Shown here: one piece after another, positions 1 to 8,109 of the stretch | How positions within the stretch are numbered: the stretch's first letter is position 1 | Layout of the letters: each line of letters begins with the position of its first letter | From: Willaertia magna | Lineage: Eukaryota; Heterolobosea; Eutetramitea; Acrasida; Naegleriidae | Assembly (NCBI GenBank): GCA_902984215.1 | Contig: CADWAF010003406.1 | Location: forward strand, 1 to 14,810 | DNA: 14,810 nt | Reading direction: 5' to 3' | Notes under the pieces: model-generated | What the model was told of the DNA's origin: nothing | The model's database searches: none | What the model saw: only the letters and a program-made list of their open reading frames with translations | Made by a program: the position numbers and the translations under genes

Positions 1-27
1 AGAAAATCTTTAAAAAAAAAATAAAGA

Positions 28-585
28 ATGACAAATAATAAATCAAATTCAACAGAAACCTTCTCTAAATTATGTACACTACTCGGTAGTGTAATTATTT
101 TACTTCCATCATTAGGTTTTTTAATCACATTAATTATTTTACAAACAAAATTTAATATTAAACCAGAAGGTGATAATTTAGTTAATATGATCTTAAATTA
201 TGTCACTATTTCAATCTTTTTAATTACAGGTATCGTTGGATTTCTTTCTATTTGTGGTTGTGGTTTAAAATATCGTTATTTTTGTTCAATTCATTGGAGT
301 TTATGGATTGCCTTATCAAGTGTTATACTTTTAACTTTATTAGGAATTTATTCTTATGGTTTACACGTAGCTGTTGTAAAAATTGCAAATAGTGATACAG
401 AAAAGGAAGAAAAAATATCTGACATTACTTTACATGCTATTTGGGTTGCTGTTTTGGGTTCAATCTTTTTATTTTGTTGTATTCCTATTTGTGGTTGTGG
501 TTTAAGTAGAATTATAATTTCTAGAAAGAGTCAAGAAGAATCTAAATTTAATTATCAATATTCTGCTTTAAATAATGAAGAATAA
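28..585 (+). CDS. Small four-transmembrane protein with duplicated ICGCGL motif
   Basis: A 185-residue protein I cannot assign to a named family. Four hydrophobic segments are visible at about residues 15-39, 53-76, 88-110 and 133-155. The second and fourth both end in ICGCGL (75-80 and 154-159), followed by basic residues (KYR, SRIIISRK), so the protein looks like two similar two-helix hairpins, probably from an internal duplication. The acidic/basic loop at 118-132 and the Asn/Glu-rich tail are likely soluble. It is tetraspanin-like in topology, but the large cysteine-bearing CCG loop between helices 3 and 4 is absent, so I do not call it a tetraspanin. The start is supported by an in-frame TAA six bases upstream and an A-rich leader. 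An unseen upstream exon remains possible because the window begins here. A T-rich stretch after the stop fits a 3' end. Confidence 0.8.
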   Translation: MTNNKSNSTETFSKLCTLLGSVIILLPSLGFLITLIILQTKFNIKPEGDNLVNMILNYVTISIFLITGIVGFLSICGCGLKYRYFCSIHWSLWIALSSVILLTLLGIYSYGLHVAVVKIANSDTEKEEKISDITLHAIWVAVLGSIFLFCCIPICGCGLSRIIISRKSQEESKFNYQYSALNNEE

Positions 586-1073
586 TGTTTTTATTATGTT
601 TTATTTTATTTATTATAGTTTTTTTTCTTTTTTTCTTTTTTATACCTTGTATTTAATTATTATGTTATTGTAAAAATTATTTTTTATAATTATAATAAAA
701 ATGGTTGGTTTTTTATAAATTAAAATATTTAAAAAAAATAAAATATAAATAAAGAAATAGATAATAAATTAAAGTTAAATTGAAATAAATAATTTTATTT
801 ATTATATTTTAAATAAAAAAATTAAAGATTATAAAAAATTATTTGAGATATAAGAAGTATATAAAGAATATATTATTTATTAATTTGAAAAAATTTAAAG
901 ATTTAGAATTTAGAAATATTTGTTATATATTTAATAATATATTTTAAGAAATTATAAATAAAATATTTTTATTATAAATGAAAATAATATAGAAAAAAGA
1001 TTAAAATTAATGATGATTTAAAGTTATTTTTGTTTGAAATGAGATGATTTGTTAAAAAAAATATAATATAAAA

Positions 1074-1093
1074 AATCATTTTTAAAAATGATT
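1074..1093. repeat. 20-bp perfect palindrome
   Basis: AATCATTTTTAAAAATGATT reads the same on both strands and can form a cruciform or a protein-binding dyad. In DNA this AT-rich a palindrome of this length may be chance. No function is assigned. Confidence 0.5.
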
Positions 1094-1376
1094 ATTTTTT
1101 AATAAAGTTTTAAAATTATTTTCTTTAATTATAATTAATAAATTTAAACTTATATTTATTTTAAACACTATTTATACCTTAATTTTTTTATTTTTATTTT
1201 TTTTTGTTAATTTAAATTTTAATAAATTTTTTCTATTTCTTATTTTATCTGTTTAACAAGAAATAAATGATTTGATAGTTGTTTTTAAAATTAAATATTT
1301 TTAAAAGTATTTTTAAGATTATTTTTTATTTTATTGTTAAATAATTTAAAATTAATTATTTTATTTTGCTTCATGG

Positions 1377-1385
1377 AAAAAAAAA
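1377..1385 (-). terminator. Pol III terminator of tRNA-Gln copy 1
   Basis: Nine consecutive A on the + strand give T9 on the tRNA strand, eight bases after the tRNA 3' end. A run of four or more T is the standard RNA polymerase III stop. Confidence 0.8.
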
Positions 1386-1392
1386 TATTCTT

Positions 1393-1477
1393 CCGTCTCG
1401 GGAGGAATCGAACCTCCGTCAATGGATGACTTTTTTGTTATTCAAAGTCCACTATGCTACCATTACACCACGAGACG
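1393..1477 (-). tRNA. tRNA-Gln (anticodon TTG) with 14-nt intron, copy 1
   Basis: All cloverleaf parts are visible on the - strand. The acceptor stem CGTCTCG pairs perfectly with CGAGACG and G is the discriminator base. The D arm is GTGTAATGGTAGCAT, and the T arm is GGAGG-TTCGATT-CCTCC. The anticodon stem is GTGGA/TCCAT (one G-U pair) with loop CTTTGAA, giving anticodon TTG at 1443-1445, which reads CAA. A 14-nt intron (1428-1441) follows position 37, the canonical eukaryotic site; its end can pair with the anticodon loop (CTTT with AAAG). Internal A box and B box (GGTTCGATTCC) are intact. The sequence is identical to the copy at 9221-9305. The first pair, C1-G72, is unusual for a tRNA-Gln. 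Confidence 0.95.
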
Positions 1478-1652
1478 TTCATTTACAAAGAAACTACTTT
1501 TGATCATGTGTATACGTTAATTGAATGGGTTGCCGCTTTGATTTCTTTTTTGCTTTGGGGCTTGTGGGTTGGTATTAAGGCAAATTTAGAGGATTGTGCG
1601 TTAACTCTAACTTAATTTATTAGTGATTAAAAAGAAGAAATTGTAACTGTTT

Positions 1653-3170
1653 CTACTTTCCGCTTTCGTTTTTATCTAATATTAATGCCTCATCTCCATC
1701 TGCAGCTAAATCCACTTCCCTAGATTTTACCCTCGTCATTCCACCACTGGCCACAACTGATTTCGTATTATTATTACCATTATTGCCATTCGTCGTATTC
1801 GTGGCTGTAGTTGACACCGTCACTTGCTCTGGTTGACCAAATTTTAACTTTACAATACGTAATAACTTCTTTTGATGTCCCAATTTATTTATCCCTAAAT
1901 TCTTTAAATCTTGTTGTGTATAACCAACTAATTGTGATAATCTTTCAATCTTTTTCTTTTTAAATAATTTGTTATATTCTTGTAATTCATTCTCTTCTAA
2001 AATTATTTTAATTTCTGGATCTTTTTCTAAAGTTTGTTCTTCAACTTTCTCTAAAGCTTTTGATAAAATAAAAACCTGATATTCAGAAGTTTTTTTAAAT
2101 TTACTGAAACTTTCCTTTTTTAGTTGATGTATAATTTCTCGTTCAATTTTTATAATTTGTTTTAATTTTTGTTCTTCTTCAATAGTTTTATCATTTACAA
2201 TATTTATGAAATCCATACGTAAAGAATGTTTAATATTTAATTCATATTTTGAATCTTTAGATAAATATTTTTGTATAATTAATTTACAAATATCATTTGT
2301 TGATTTATTTTGTTTTCTCATTTTGTATAAATCATCAATAAATAATATTTGTTCTTCTTTGTGTAATTTTTCTAAAAAGGCTTTAAACTCTGATCTACCA
2401 TCTTCTTGATGTAAAAAACTGTCAAATTTTAAATAAATTTTCATTAAATTATTTACTCCATGATTTCTTGGACTTTCTAGTGCTAAATCTTGTTGTTGGT
2501 TGTTATTGTTATTTTCTTGTGTTGTTATTATTGGTATAGCTGTATTTATTGTTGATTTTTGACTTATGGTATTTTTATTGTTGTTGGTTGCGGATGAATT
2601 AGATGTGACCTTATCGTCCTTTGTGTTATTTATGTTGTTGACACTTCTTTCATTGGCAAGTGCGCAAGATTTATCGTTGACGTGTAGTGAAGTTTCATCA
2701 TTAACTTTTTCTGTATGATTATTATTCATTTCTGGCGCTACACTGTCGCCGGTAGTAGTGCTACTTTCATTGTCACTGTTATTAGTGTTATCAATGCTAT
2801 TGTTATTAATGCTGTTACTGATAGTATTGGTAATAGATGACAATCGTAATGAAGGAACTTTCACTCCTTTAAGCGTAGGATCAGATTTACTTCTATCTCT
2901 TATTGAAAAGGAATTCGTAAGATAAGAGGAGGAAGGAGATACCGGTGGTGAGCTACCATACATTATTGCAATAGTACTACCAACATTGCCACTATTATAT
3001 TTATTATTGCTATTCGTTGCAGTATCCATCATTATCGATTTAGAGACAGAATCTGTAATATCTGACTTACTTTTCACTCTATTCATATTATTATTACTTG
3101 TGGCTACAGATTGTTGCTGCTGTCTCTCTTCATCGTTTCTTTTGAATGTTAGCTTGAGTTTTGTCAACAT
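1653..3170 (-). CDS. RGS and SAM domain protein (G-protein signalling regulator)
   Basis: A 505-residue cytosolic-type protein. Residues 1-240 are low complexity, rich in Asn, Ser and Thr. Residues about 248-368 match the RGS fold by pattern: a DSFLHQEDGRSEFKAFLEKLHKEE-type first helix pair, the YLSKDSKYELNI stretch, and the closing LKKESFSKFKKTSEYQVFI helix. RGS domains speed GTP hydrolysis by Galpha. Residues about 391-443 look like a SAM domain (EENELQEYNKLFKKKKIERL ... LGINKLGHQKKLLRIVKLK), a helical module for protein oligomerisation or RNA/lipid binding. RSKSDP at 93-98 fits the 14-3-3 mode I consensus. An in-frame TAG three codons before the ATG supports the start. The short tail after the SAM domain is again Thr/Asn-rich. 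The RGS call is strong; the SAM call is moderately strong. Confidence 0.85.
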   Translation of the reverse strand: MLTKLKLTFKRNDEERQQQQSVATSNNNMNRVKSKSDITDSVSKSIMMDTATNSNNKYNSGNVGSTIAIMYGSSPPVSPSSSYLTNSFSIRDRSKSDPTLKGVKVPSLRLSSITNTISNSINNNSIDNTNNSDNESSTTTGDSVAPEMNNNHTEKVNDETSLHVNDKSCALANERSVNNINNTKDDKVTSNSSATNNNKNTISQKSTINTAIPIITTQENNNNNQQQDLALESPRNHGVNNLMKIYLKFDSFLHQEDGRSEFKAFLEKLHKEEQILFIDDLYKMRKQNKSTNDICKLIIQKYLSKDSKYELNIKHSLRMDFINIVNDKTIEEEQKLKQIIKIEREIIHQLKKESFSKFKKTSEYQVFILSKALEKVEEQTLEKDPEIKIILEENELQEYNKLFKKKKIERLSQLVGYTQQDLKNLGINKLGHQKKLLRIVKLKFGQPEQVTVSTTATNTTNGNNGNNNTKSVVASGGMTRVKSREVDLAADGDEALILDKNESGK

Positions 3171-3566
3171 GTTGTTTCTCTATTTTTTACCAATTGTAGA
3201 ATTTCGGTGTAATTTAAAAATTTCTTCTTTTGAGCCCTTCATTAATTTTCTTTGCATTTACGTTACTGAAGGTTCAGTAGTATGAAAGACATTTAAATAC
3301 CTATTAGAATTATTGGTGTGGTACTTAAACTAATAAAAGAATGTTGGTCTTTCGAAAAGGTTTGAATTGATTGATTGTTGTGAATATTTGGTGTGTTACT
3401 TGTCTTAGTATGTTGTGACCTGTTTTTACACATGCTTTTTTGAACTAGTTTAAACTTAAGTACTTAATTTTAATTAATCAATAAATTAAATATCACTCAT
3501 TTTGAAAGGTTATTGAAACATTGAGGAAATCTATTGAAACAAAAGGTAAATAAAACTTGTTTAGAA
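3171..3566. other. Intergenic region between RGS/SAM gene and DnaJ gene
   Basis: About 400 bp hold the promoter and 5' leader of the RGS/SAM gene on the right-to-left strand and the 3' end of the DnaJ gene. GC is a little higher than in the other gaps. It contains a diverged 20-bp direct repeat (separate entry). At 3510-3530 it may hold a short last exon of the DnaJ gene. No other gene is seen. Confidence 0.6.
3307..3401. repeat. Diverged 20-bp direct repeat upstream of the RGS/SAM gene
   Basis: GAATTATTGGTGTGGTACTT (3307-3326) and GAATATTTGGTGTGTTACTT (3382-3401) agree at 17 of 20 positions and lie 75 bp apart in the upstream region of the RGS/SAM gene. They are more GC-rich than their surroundings. 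They could be paired regulatory sites; this is inferred from position only. Confidence 0.45.
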
Positions 3567-5158
3567 TTAAATACTTACTGCTTGTTTCAAAGAAGAAAAC
3601 AAACCTCCTCCCTTTTCACTTTGAACGTATCTATTATTAGTGGTCGTACTAGATGAATGATATTCTTGTTGACTTTTACCATAATGCCCTGGAAGAAAAT
3701 TCTTATTAATCACTCGCTTTAAAGTATCATTACTACCACCACTAACCCCTTCACCTTCTTTCATTGTAGTTGCTTTAATACTTGCGTTCATCTCTTTATT
3801 ATTTAATTTCTTAAGTTCTTCTAAAGGTGGAATTTTCTTCATTTCCCTCACTTTAGGATTTAAAATTAATTTTAAATATTCCTTTAACTCTAAATTTAAA
3901 TGTTCTGGAAAGATTACATCAAAAACCACTATTAAATTACCAAATACATTATTTGAACCTCTTATTGGCATTCCTTCACCTGATATCGCTTTATGTTGTC
4001 CTGGTTGAATAACTTCATCAACTTGTACAACAATGTATTTATTTTTCTCTAACGTTTCAATCTCTAACACAAAACCAGTAAGTGCTTCTAATAAAGTAAT
4101 TGTTTTTCTAATTATTAAATCATTTTCTCTTCTTTCAAATTTAAAGTGTTTCATTTGATGAATAACAAACGTAATGTCATTGTTATTATTATAACCACTT
4201 CCACCACCATTTATAGACATTGTATTTATAAATTCGTCACCTTGATTTTTAAAGATAATAATATCACCATCTTTCATTCCAGGTTCAATATTTACAGTTA
4301 ATGTTTTTGTTTCATTTAAAAGTTTTCTACCTTTACAAATTTCACACTTTTTAGTTATATATTGTCCTCTACCTTCACAATCCATACAAGTACTTGAAAA
4401 TTGTTGTATTATACCTCTAGGTAAAGTTTTTCTTATAATTCTTCTACCTGTACCTTTACAACTTTTACAAAAGAAAATATTTTCATTTGAAAAAGCACCT
4501 GTACCATTACAAGTTCTACAAAGTACTTTTCTTTTCTTTGTAAATTCACGTTTTGTACCAAAATATAATTCTTCTAGTGTTACATCAATTGAAATTTCAA
4601 CATTTTCATTATTCAAGTTACCATTCATACCAAGGTTGGCATTATTGTTATTAGCCTTTCCGAAAAGGGTATCAAAGATACCAAATTGACTGAAATATAG
4701 GTCAAAAGGGTTCATTACGGAATCCATTGGTTGGTCAGTTAGATTGGAATCATCTAAACCTAACTTTCCGAAGGCATCATATCTTTGTCGTTTTTCAGGG
4801 TTGGAAAGAACTTCATAAGCTTCGGTAAGTTGTTGAAATTTTTCGGTAGCTTCCTCTTTGTTAGTTGTTTTAACAACATCTGGATGATATTTCTTTGCTA
4901 GTTTTCTATAGTTTTGTTTAATTTGTTCTTCATCGCAATCCCTTGCTTTGTTTCATCGGAATGTGAAAGAATTAAGTTAAGAAGAATTTATTTATCGGAA
5001 TGATATTGTTAATAATTGAAAGTAATTAAGTACAATAGAAAGTAAACAATTATTTAACAACGAAAAAGAAGTTACTAATTTATTTACCTACGCACTTCAA
5101 GTATTTCATAGTAATCCAATTCCGAGGCTCGTTTGGGAAGGGAGTGTTTTCCATTCAT
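3567..5158 (-). CDS. Type I DnaJ/Hsp40 co-chaperone (two exons, 481 aa)
   Basis: This J-protein stimulates Hsp70 ATPase and binds unfolded clients. I join exon 1 (5158-5088, MNGKHSLPKRASELDYYEILEVR) to exon 2 (4941-3567) across a GT-AG intron; this restores a gap-free J domain (about residues 15-78), with HPD at 43-45. The zinc finger has four CxxCxGxG-type motifs starting at C165, C182, C209 and C223; the last ends GRK rather than GxG, as is common in eukaryotic members. C-terminal client-binding domains follow. The usual Gly/Phe-rich linker is replaced by a short MNPFDLYFSQF/Asn-rich stretch. There is no signal peptide, KDEL or CaaX box, so a cytosolic or nuclear place is likely. Starting at the first ATG of the long exon (4727) would lose the whole J domain. 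The codon after Ala478 begins a perfect GTAAGT, so the true C terminus may be spliced to 3510-3530 (ISSMFQ end instead of VSI). Confidence 0.9.
4942..5087 (-). other. Spliceosomal intron within the DnaJ J domain
   Basis: A 146-nt intron begins GTAAATAA and ends CAAAGCAAG. It splits the Arg24 codon (AG|G). Removing it gives DYYEILEVRRDCDEEQIKQN, which aligns without gaps to the J-domain consensus. The intron holds in-frame stops, so it cannot be retained in a functional product. Confidence 0.85.
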
Positions 5159-5174
5159 TTTTTTTATATGTTAC

Positions 5175-5206
5175 ATTACGTATTATTTTAAATATTCATT
5201 ACGTAA
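5175..5206. promoter_or_regulatory. Paired ATTACGTA sites in the DnaJ promoter
   Basis: ATTACGTA occurs at 5175-5182 and 5198-5205, and the second extends to the perfect palindrome TTACGTAA (5199-5206), the classic binding shape of PAR/CEBP-type bZIP factors. They sit 17 to 48 bp upstream of the DnaJ ATG, in the only 94 bp separating it from the next gene, so they may lie in the leader. No heat-shock element array (alternating GAA/TTC) is evident. The role is inferred. Confidence 0.35.
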
Positions 5207-5252
5207 AGACTATAGGTCTCTACGTTGTAAAAACAAAGCACAAGACTGCTGA

Positions 5253-6641
5253 TTAATGCGCTTCAGCCTTCTTCTTAATGTTTTGTATTTTCATTTGCTT
5301 TTGGAATGCTAAAGATGATTTAAATCTTTGATGTGTATCTAACATGACAATACTTATTTCTCTAGCTGCATTATCAAATAGGGCTTCAGCTAACACTTCA
5401 CTTTCTCCCTTATTGAAATAATCAAGTTGTGTTTTAACTTCTTCAATAAATGATTTACTAATATTAACGGAGTTTGTACCATTTAAATCTAAATAGTCTG
5501 TATAAATATCAAATGCTAATTCATATTTTGATTTTTCAACTTGACGTAAATCTTTTTCTAATTGTTCTTTTCTTTTAGATTTATTGTTATTATTGTTACC
5601 GCTACCTGTTGATTTATGGGAATCTTCTCCGCTAATACCTGAAGTAGTTTCAGTTAGTTCAGTATTGTTAGAATCGGAACCATAAAGTTTTTCTTGAATT
5701 TCAAAGGATTGTTCACATAATGATTTGTAAAGTGTTGTCTTTTCTAAAAACTTAAAGTTTTCAGTTGAATGTTCTTCTTCACAATGCTTTTTAAATAATT
5801 CTCTTAGTTTTTGGTTATTCATTGTGTCAATTAACATTAAAGCATTAGCTGCCTTTAATCTTTCAAGTTGTACACCTTCTCTGTCAATTGAGAAGATAAA
5901 TATTCCAACCATAACTGGTAAAACTATGGCTGTAGCTAAAAGAACTACAATTAAACCAACTAATGTTATTGCCATCATATTTTGTTGATTTGTATTTTCA
6001 AAATCTAAGAGATATGTCAAAGCCAATGCGGATGTGTTTTTAAAATCTTCAACATAAAAAGCATATTGTGTAGAGTTAATCAAAGCAAATCCTTCAGCCT
6101 TTCTTCCTCTTGTTAATAAAGTTAATGCTCTAGCCTCCAAAGCGAGAGCTGACTCTGTTAAATTAAATTGTGAAACTAAATCGAAAATGTAATCTTGCGT
6201 TTGAAGTAATTTAGAGTAAATAGTGATTAACTTTCTCTGAGCAGCATAATAGTTTGTGAGATACAAGGTCGGTGTGTCTGAATAAAAAGCAAGTTTAGCG
6301 GAAAGTTCCATAGTTTCTCTAGCTGTTTGCAATTCACCACGGTCTATTAAAACGCTCACATCACTCTTGCCTTGTAAAATATAACTAGCAATCATTATTG
6401 CAGCAACTACAGTAAATGCCAATATAGTAATCGACATACCAAACAGTGATGAAAGTTTAACAGAAGTTAATTCAATCACACCAAAACAAGTATTGCATTT
6501 AAAAGTGAATGGCTTTGCAGTGCTACTGTTTTTACTTTGTTTACTGGTCTTACTAGTTTTACTTATCACACTTTTCTCACTCTTTGCACCATCTTCTACG
6601 TTTATGACAACAGTGTTTTTACCTTCTACTTCTCTTGACAT
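5253..6641 (-). CDS. Two-pass membrane protein with cytoplasmic RGS domain
   Basis: A 462-residue protein. The N-terminal 60 residues are hydrophilic (Ser/Lys-rich) and carry a CNTC pair at 49-52. Transmembrane segment 1 is about 67-90, then a 130-residue, mostly helical extracytoplasmic region with several potential N-glycosylation sites (NLT at 160, NST at 189, NTS at 202). Transmembrane segment 2 is about 221-251. Residues about 275-446 show the RGS pattern: LRELFKKHCEEEHSTENFKF, then FDIYTDYLDLNGTNSVNIS, then LFDNAAREISIVMLDTHQRF. A charged insertion of about 60 residues (312-372) interrupts the domain. The layout resembles a ligand-sensing module coupled to a Galpha GTPase-accelerating domain, so it may set G-protein tone in response to an outside signal; the ligand is unknown. 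It is not a seven-helix receptor of the plant AtRGS1 type. The start follows an A-rich leader. Confidence 0.85.
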   Translation of the reverse strand: MSREVEGKNTVVINVEDGAKSEKSVISKTSKTSKQSKNSSTAKPFTFKCNTCFGVIELTSVKLSSLFGMSITILAFTVVAAIMIASYILQGKSDVSVLIDRGELQTARETMELSAKLAFYSDTPTLYLTNYYAAQRKLITIYSKLLQTQDYIFDLVSQFNLTESALALEARALTLLTRGRKAEGFALINSTQYAFYVEDFKNTSALALTYLLDFENTNQQNMMAITLVGLIVVLLATAIVLPVMVGIFIFSIDREGVQLERLKAANALMLIDTMNNQKLRELFKKHCEEEHSTENFKFLEKTTLYKSLCEQSFEIQEKLYGSDSNNTELTETTSGISGEDSHKSTGSGNNNNNKSKRKEQLEKDLRQVEKSKYELAFDIYTDYLDLNGTNSVNISKSFIEEVKTQLDYFNKGESEVLAEALFDNAAREISIVMLDTHQRFKSSLAFQKQMKIQNIKKKAEAH

Positions 6642-6889
6642 TTTGTTTTGAATTATGATGATAATTACACCACTATTACCCCACTCTTCATTAAAATCAT
6701 CCTTTTCGTAACTCTAAAAAAGCACATGGCTTTTTGTGTTAGAAAAGCCAAACTTACAAAGAAGGAACAGACTCACATATCCATAAGCTTTGCATGGCTC
6801 AAATGGGAATTCAAACGATCCGCAATGTCATCTAAATATCAAATCTTTCCTAAAAAATAGGGATATCGAAATAACCGATGTCTATAAAT

Positions 6890-7816
6890 TCACAATTCGT
6901 TTCCAATAGTGACCCAATAATCCCTCAAATTATTTCTTCTGCCGAATATTTCTAAGTAGTTGCCATTGGGTACAATGTATTCAATTAAATTATATAACTC
7001 TTCAGGTTTTTGCGATTGCCCTCTTCTATCACTAAAAATTACGTCACAATAGTTATTTTCTTTCCAAGAATACAATCTTTGTTTCGCAATCTCCAAGATA
7101 TTATTATTTGTACCATTATTCCCATTATTGTCCTTTTTTAAACCAATTATACAATTCTCTTTGGCATGTTGAAGATAATAACCATGTCCTTTAGCTAATC
7201 TTCTATGTTTCGTTCTTTTCACCCAAGTAATTTCATCTAAATACTCATAACCCCAATTCTCTAACATTTCTAAAGTTTTAACATACTTTGCATTAATTAC
7301 CCAAATGAAAATTAATCCACTAGATTGTACAGAACTAAGTTTAATTGCTTGTATATATTTGTCAGCAAGGGGTTTATATCCAATAGCTACACCTCTTATT
7401 GGATTGCTATTAGCCAATTGCCAAGGAGGATCCATTAATATTACATCAAATTGTAAGGCTTTACCTAAAGCATCCCAATCCATTTGACGAACATCCATTC
7501 TTATGGGAACGCAATGTTTTGGGATAGTTGTTTCTGTTAACATTTCAACTTTGTTTTTGCCGTCAGTAGTGTTAATAGTAGCATAGCTTGAAGGTTCTAT
7601 TTCTTCTTCTTCTTTTTCATTGTTTTGTTGGTGTGAATCCTTTTCCATTAAAGATTTTAGAAAAGAAGATGGAAAGTTAAGATAGGGTAAAAGTTCTTCT
7701 TCTGTTTCATTTTCTTTTCTTTTTGCTTGATTTTTCTTCTTTTCTAATTCCGATATCTTTTTTCTTTCTGTTAATATCAACCTTAACATTTCATCTTCAT
7801 CCATTTCTTTAGACAT
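6890..7816 (-). CDS. MT-A70 family adenine N6-methyltransferase, MTA1/AMT1-like
   Basis: A 308-residue SAM-dependent methyltransferase. The catalytic DPPW motif is at 129-132, just after the FDVILM strand. The GLIFIWVINAKY and WGYEYLDEITWVKRTKHRR blocks, GHGYYLQHAKENCIIGLK (211-227) and the closing YLEIFGRRNNLRDYWVTIGN all fit the MT-A70 fold. The family includes the mRNA m6A writer METTL3/IME4 and the ciliate and algal DNA-6mA writer MTA1 (AMT1). The short length, lack of CCCH zinc fingers, PWQLANSNPIRGVAIGY after the motif and HGYYLQHAKE (METTL3 has a different GHWLNH-type stretch) point, from my recollection of the families, to MTA1. The first about 100 residues are charged and coiled-coil-like (10-45), with an acidic Glu run at 68-74, perhaps a partner-binding arm. 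An Asn/Gly insertion (229-239) interrupts the catalytic domain. The ATG follows a run of A. Confidence 0.88.
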   Translation of the reverse strand: MSKEMDEDEMLRLILTERKKISELEKKKNQAKRKENETEEELLPYLNFPSSFLKSLMEKDSHQQNNEKEEEEIEPSSYATINTTDGKNKVEMLTETTIPKHCVPIRMDVRQMDWDALGKALQFDVILMDPPWQLANSNPIRGVAIGYKPLADKYIQAIKLSSVQSSGLIFIWVINAKYVKTLEMLENWGYEYLDEITWVKRTKHRRLAKGHGYYLQHAKENCIIGLKKDNNGNNGTNNNILEIAKQRLYSWKENNYCDVIFSDRRGQSQKPEELYNLIEYIVPNGNYLEIFGRRNNLRDYWVTIGNEL

Positions 7817-8109
7817 TTTTTAAATTCCGAACTTCATCTTCTTACTAATAATTTAAACCCCAAAATTCCTCTTACTAAAGGAAAACATTTCTGGCAATTT
7901 TCAGCTCTTGTATTAAAAAACTTCATCTTTGTATGACAAAGAATTTAGACTTTCCCAACAAAAAGAATAGCACAAATTTTGCAGAATAGAAATGATTAGT
8001 TAATCTAAAATAAGCGTGCAAGCGTCTCGTGGTGTAATGGTAGCATAGTGGACTTTGAAAAGAAAAAAGTCATCCATTGACGGAGGTATTACTATAATTG
8101 TATTTTAAA

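Larger units (their letters stand above)
586..1392. other. AT-rich intergenic spacer
   Basis: About 800 bp with very low GC lie between the membrane-protein gene and the first tRNA. It starts with a T-rich tract that is probably the 3' end of the upstream gene. I see no reading frame with protein-like composition on either strand. It holds one perfect short palindrome, listed separately, and the tRNA terminator at its right edge. Confidence 0.7.

Noticed and set aside
1478..1652. Structured RNA in the GC-richer gap between tRNA-Gln copy 1 and the RGS/SAM gene
   Set aside because: I found no snoRNA boxes, stem pattern or promoter signals. It may simply be 3' UTR and tRNA upstream sequence.
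2206..2409. 67-codon + strand frame opposite the RGS domain
   Set aside because: It is the antisense shadow of the RGS/SAM gene, with no independent support.
2986..3285. 99-codon + strand frame rich in Leu, Val and Phe
   Set aside because: It is the antisense of Asn/Ser-rich codons of the RGS/SAM gene; its hydrophobic look follows from reverse-reading AAT and AAC repeats.
6648..6860. 70-codon + strand frame between the membrane RGS and methyltransferase genes
   Set aside because: It lies in the promoter of the membrane RGS gene and has no recognisable motif or context for a gene.
7305..7487. 60-codon + strand frame
   Set aside because: It is antisense to the methyltransferase catalytic domain.
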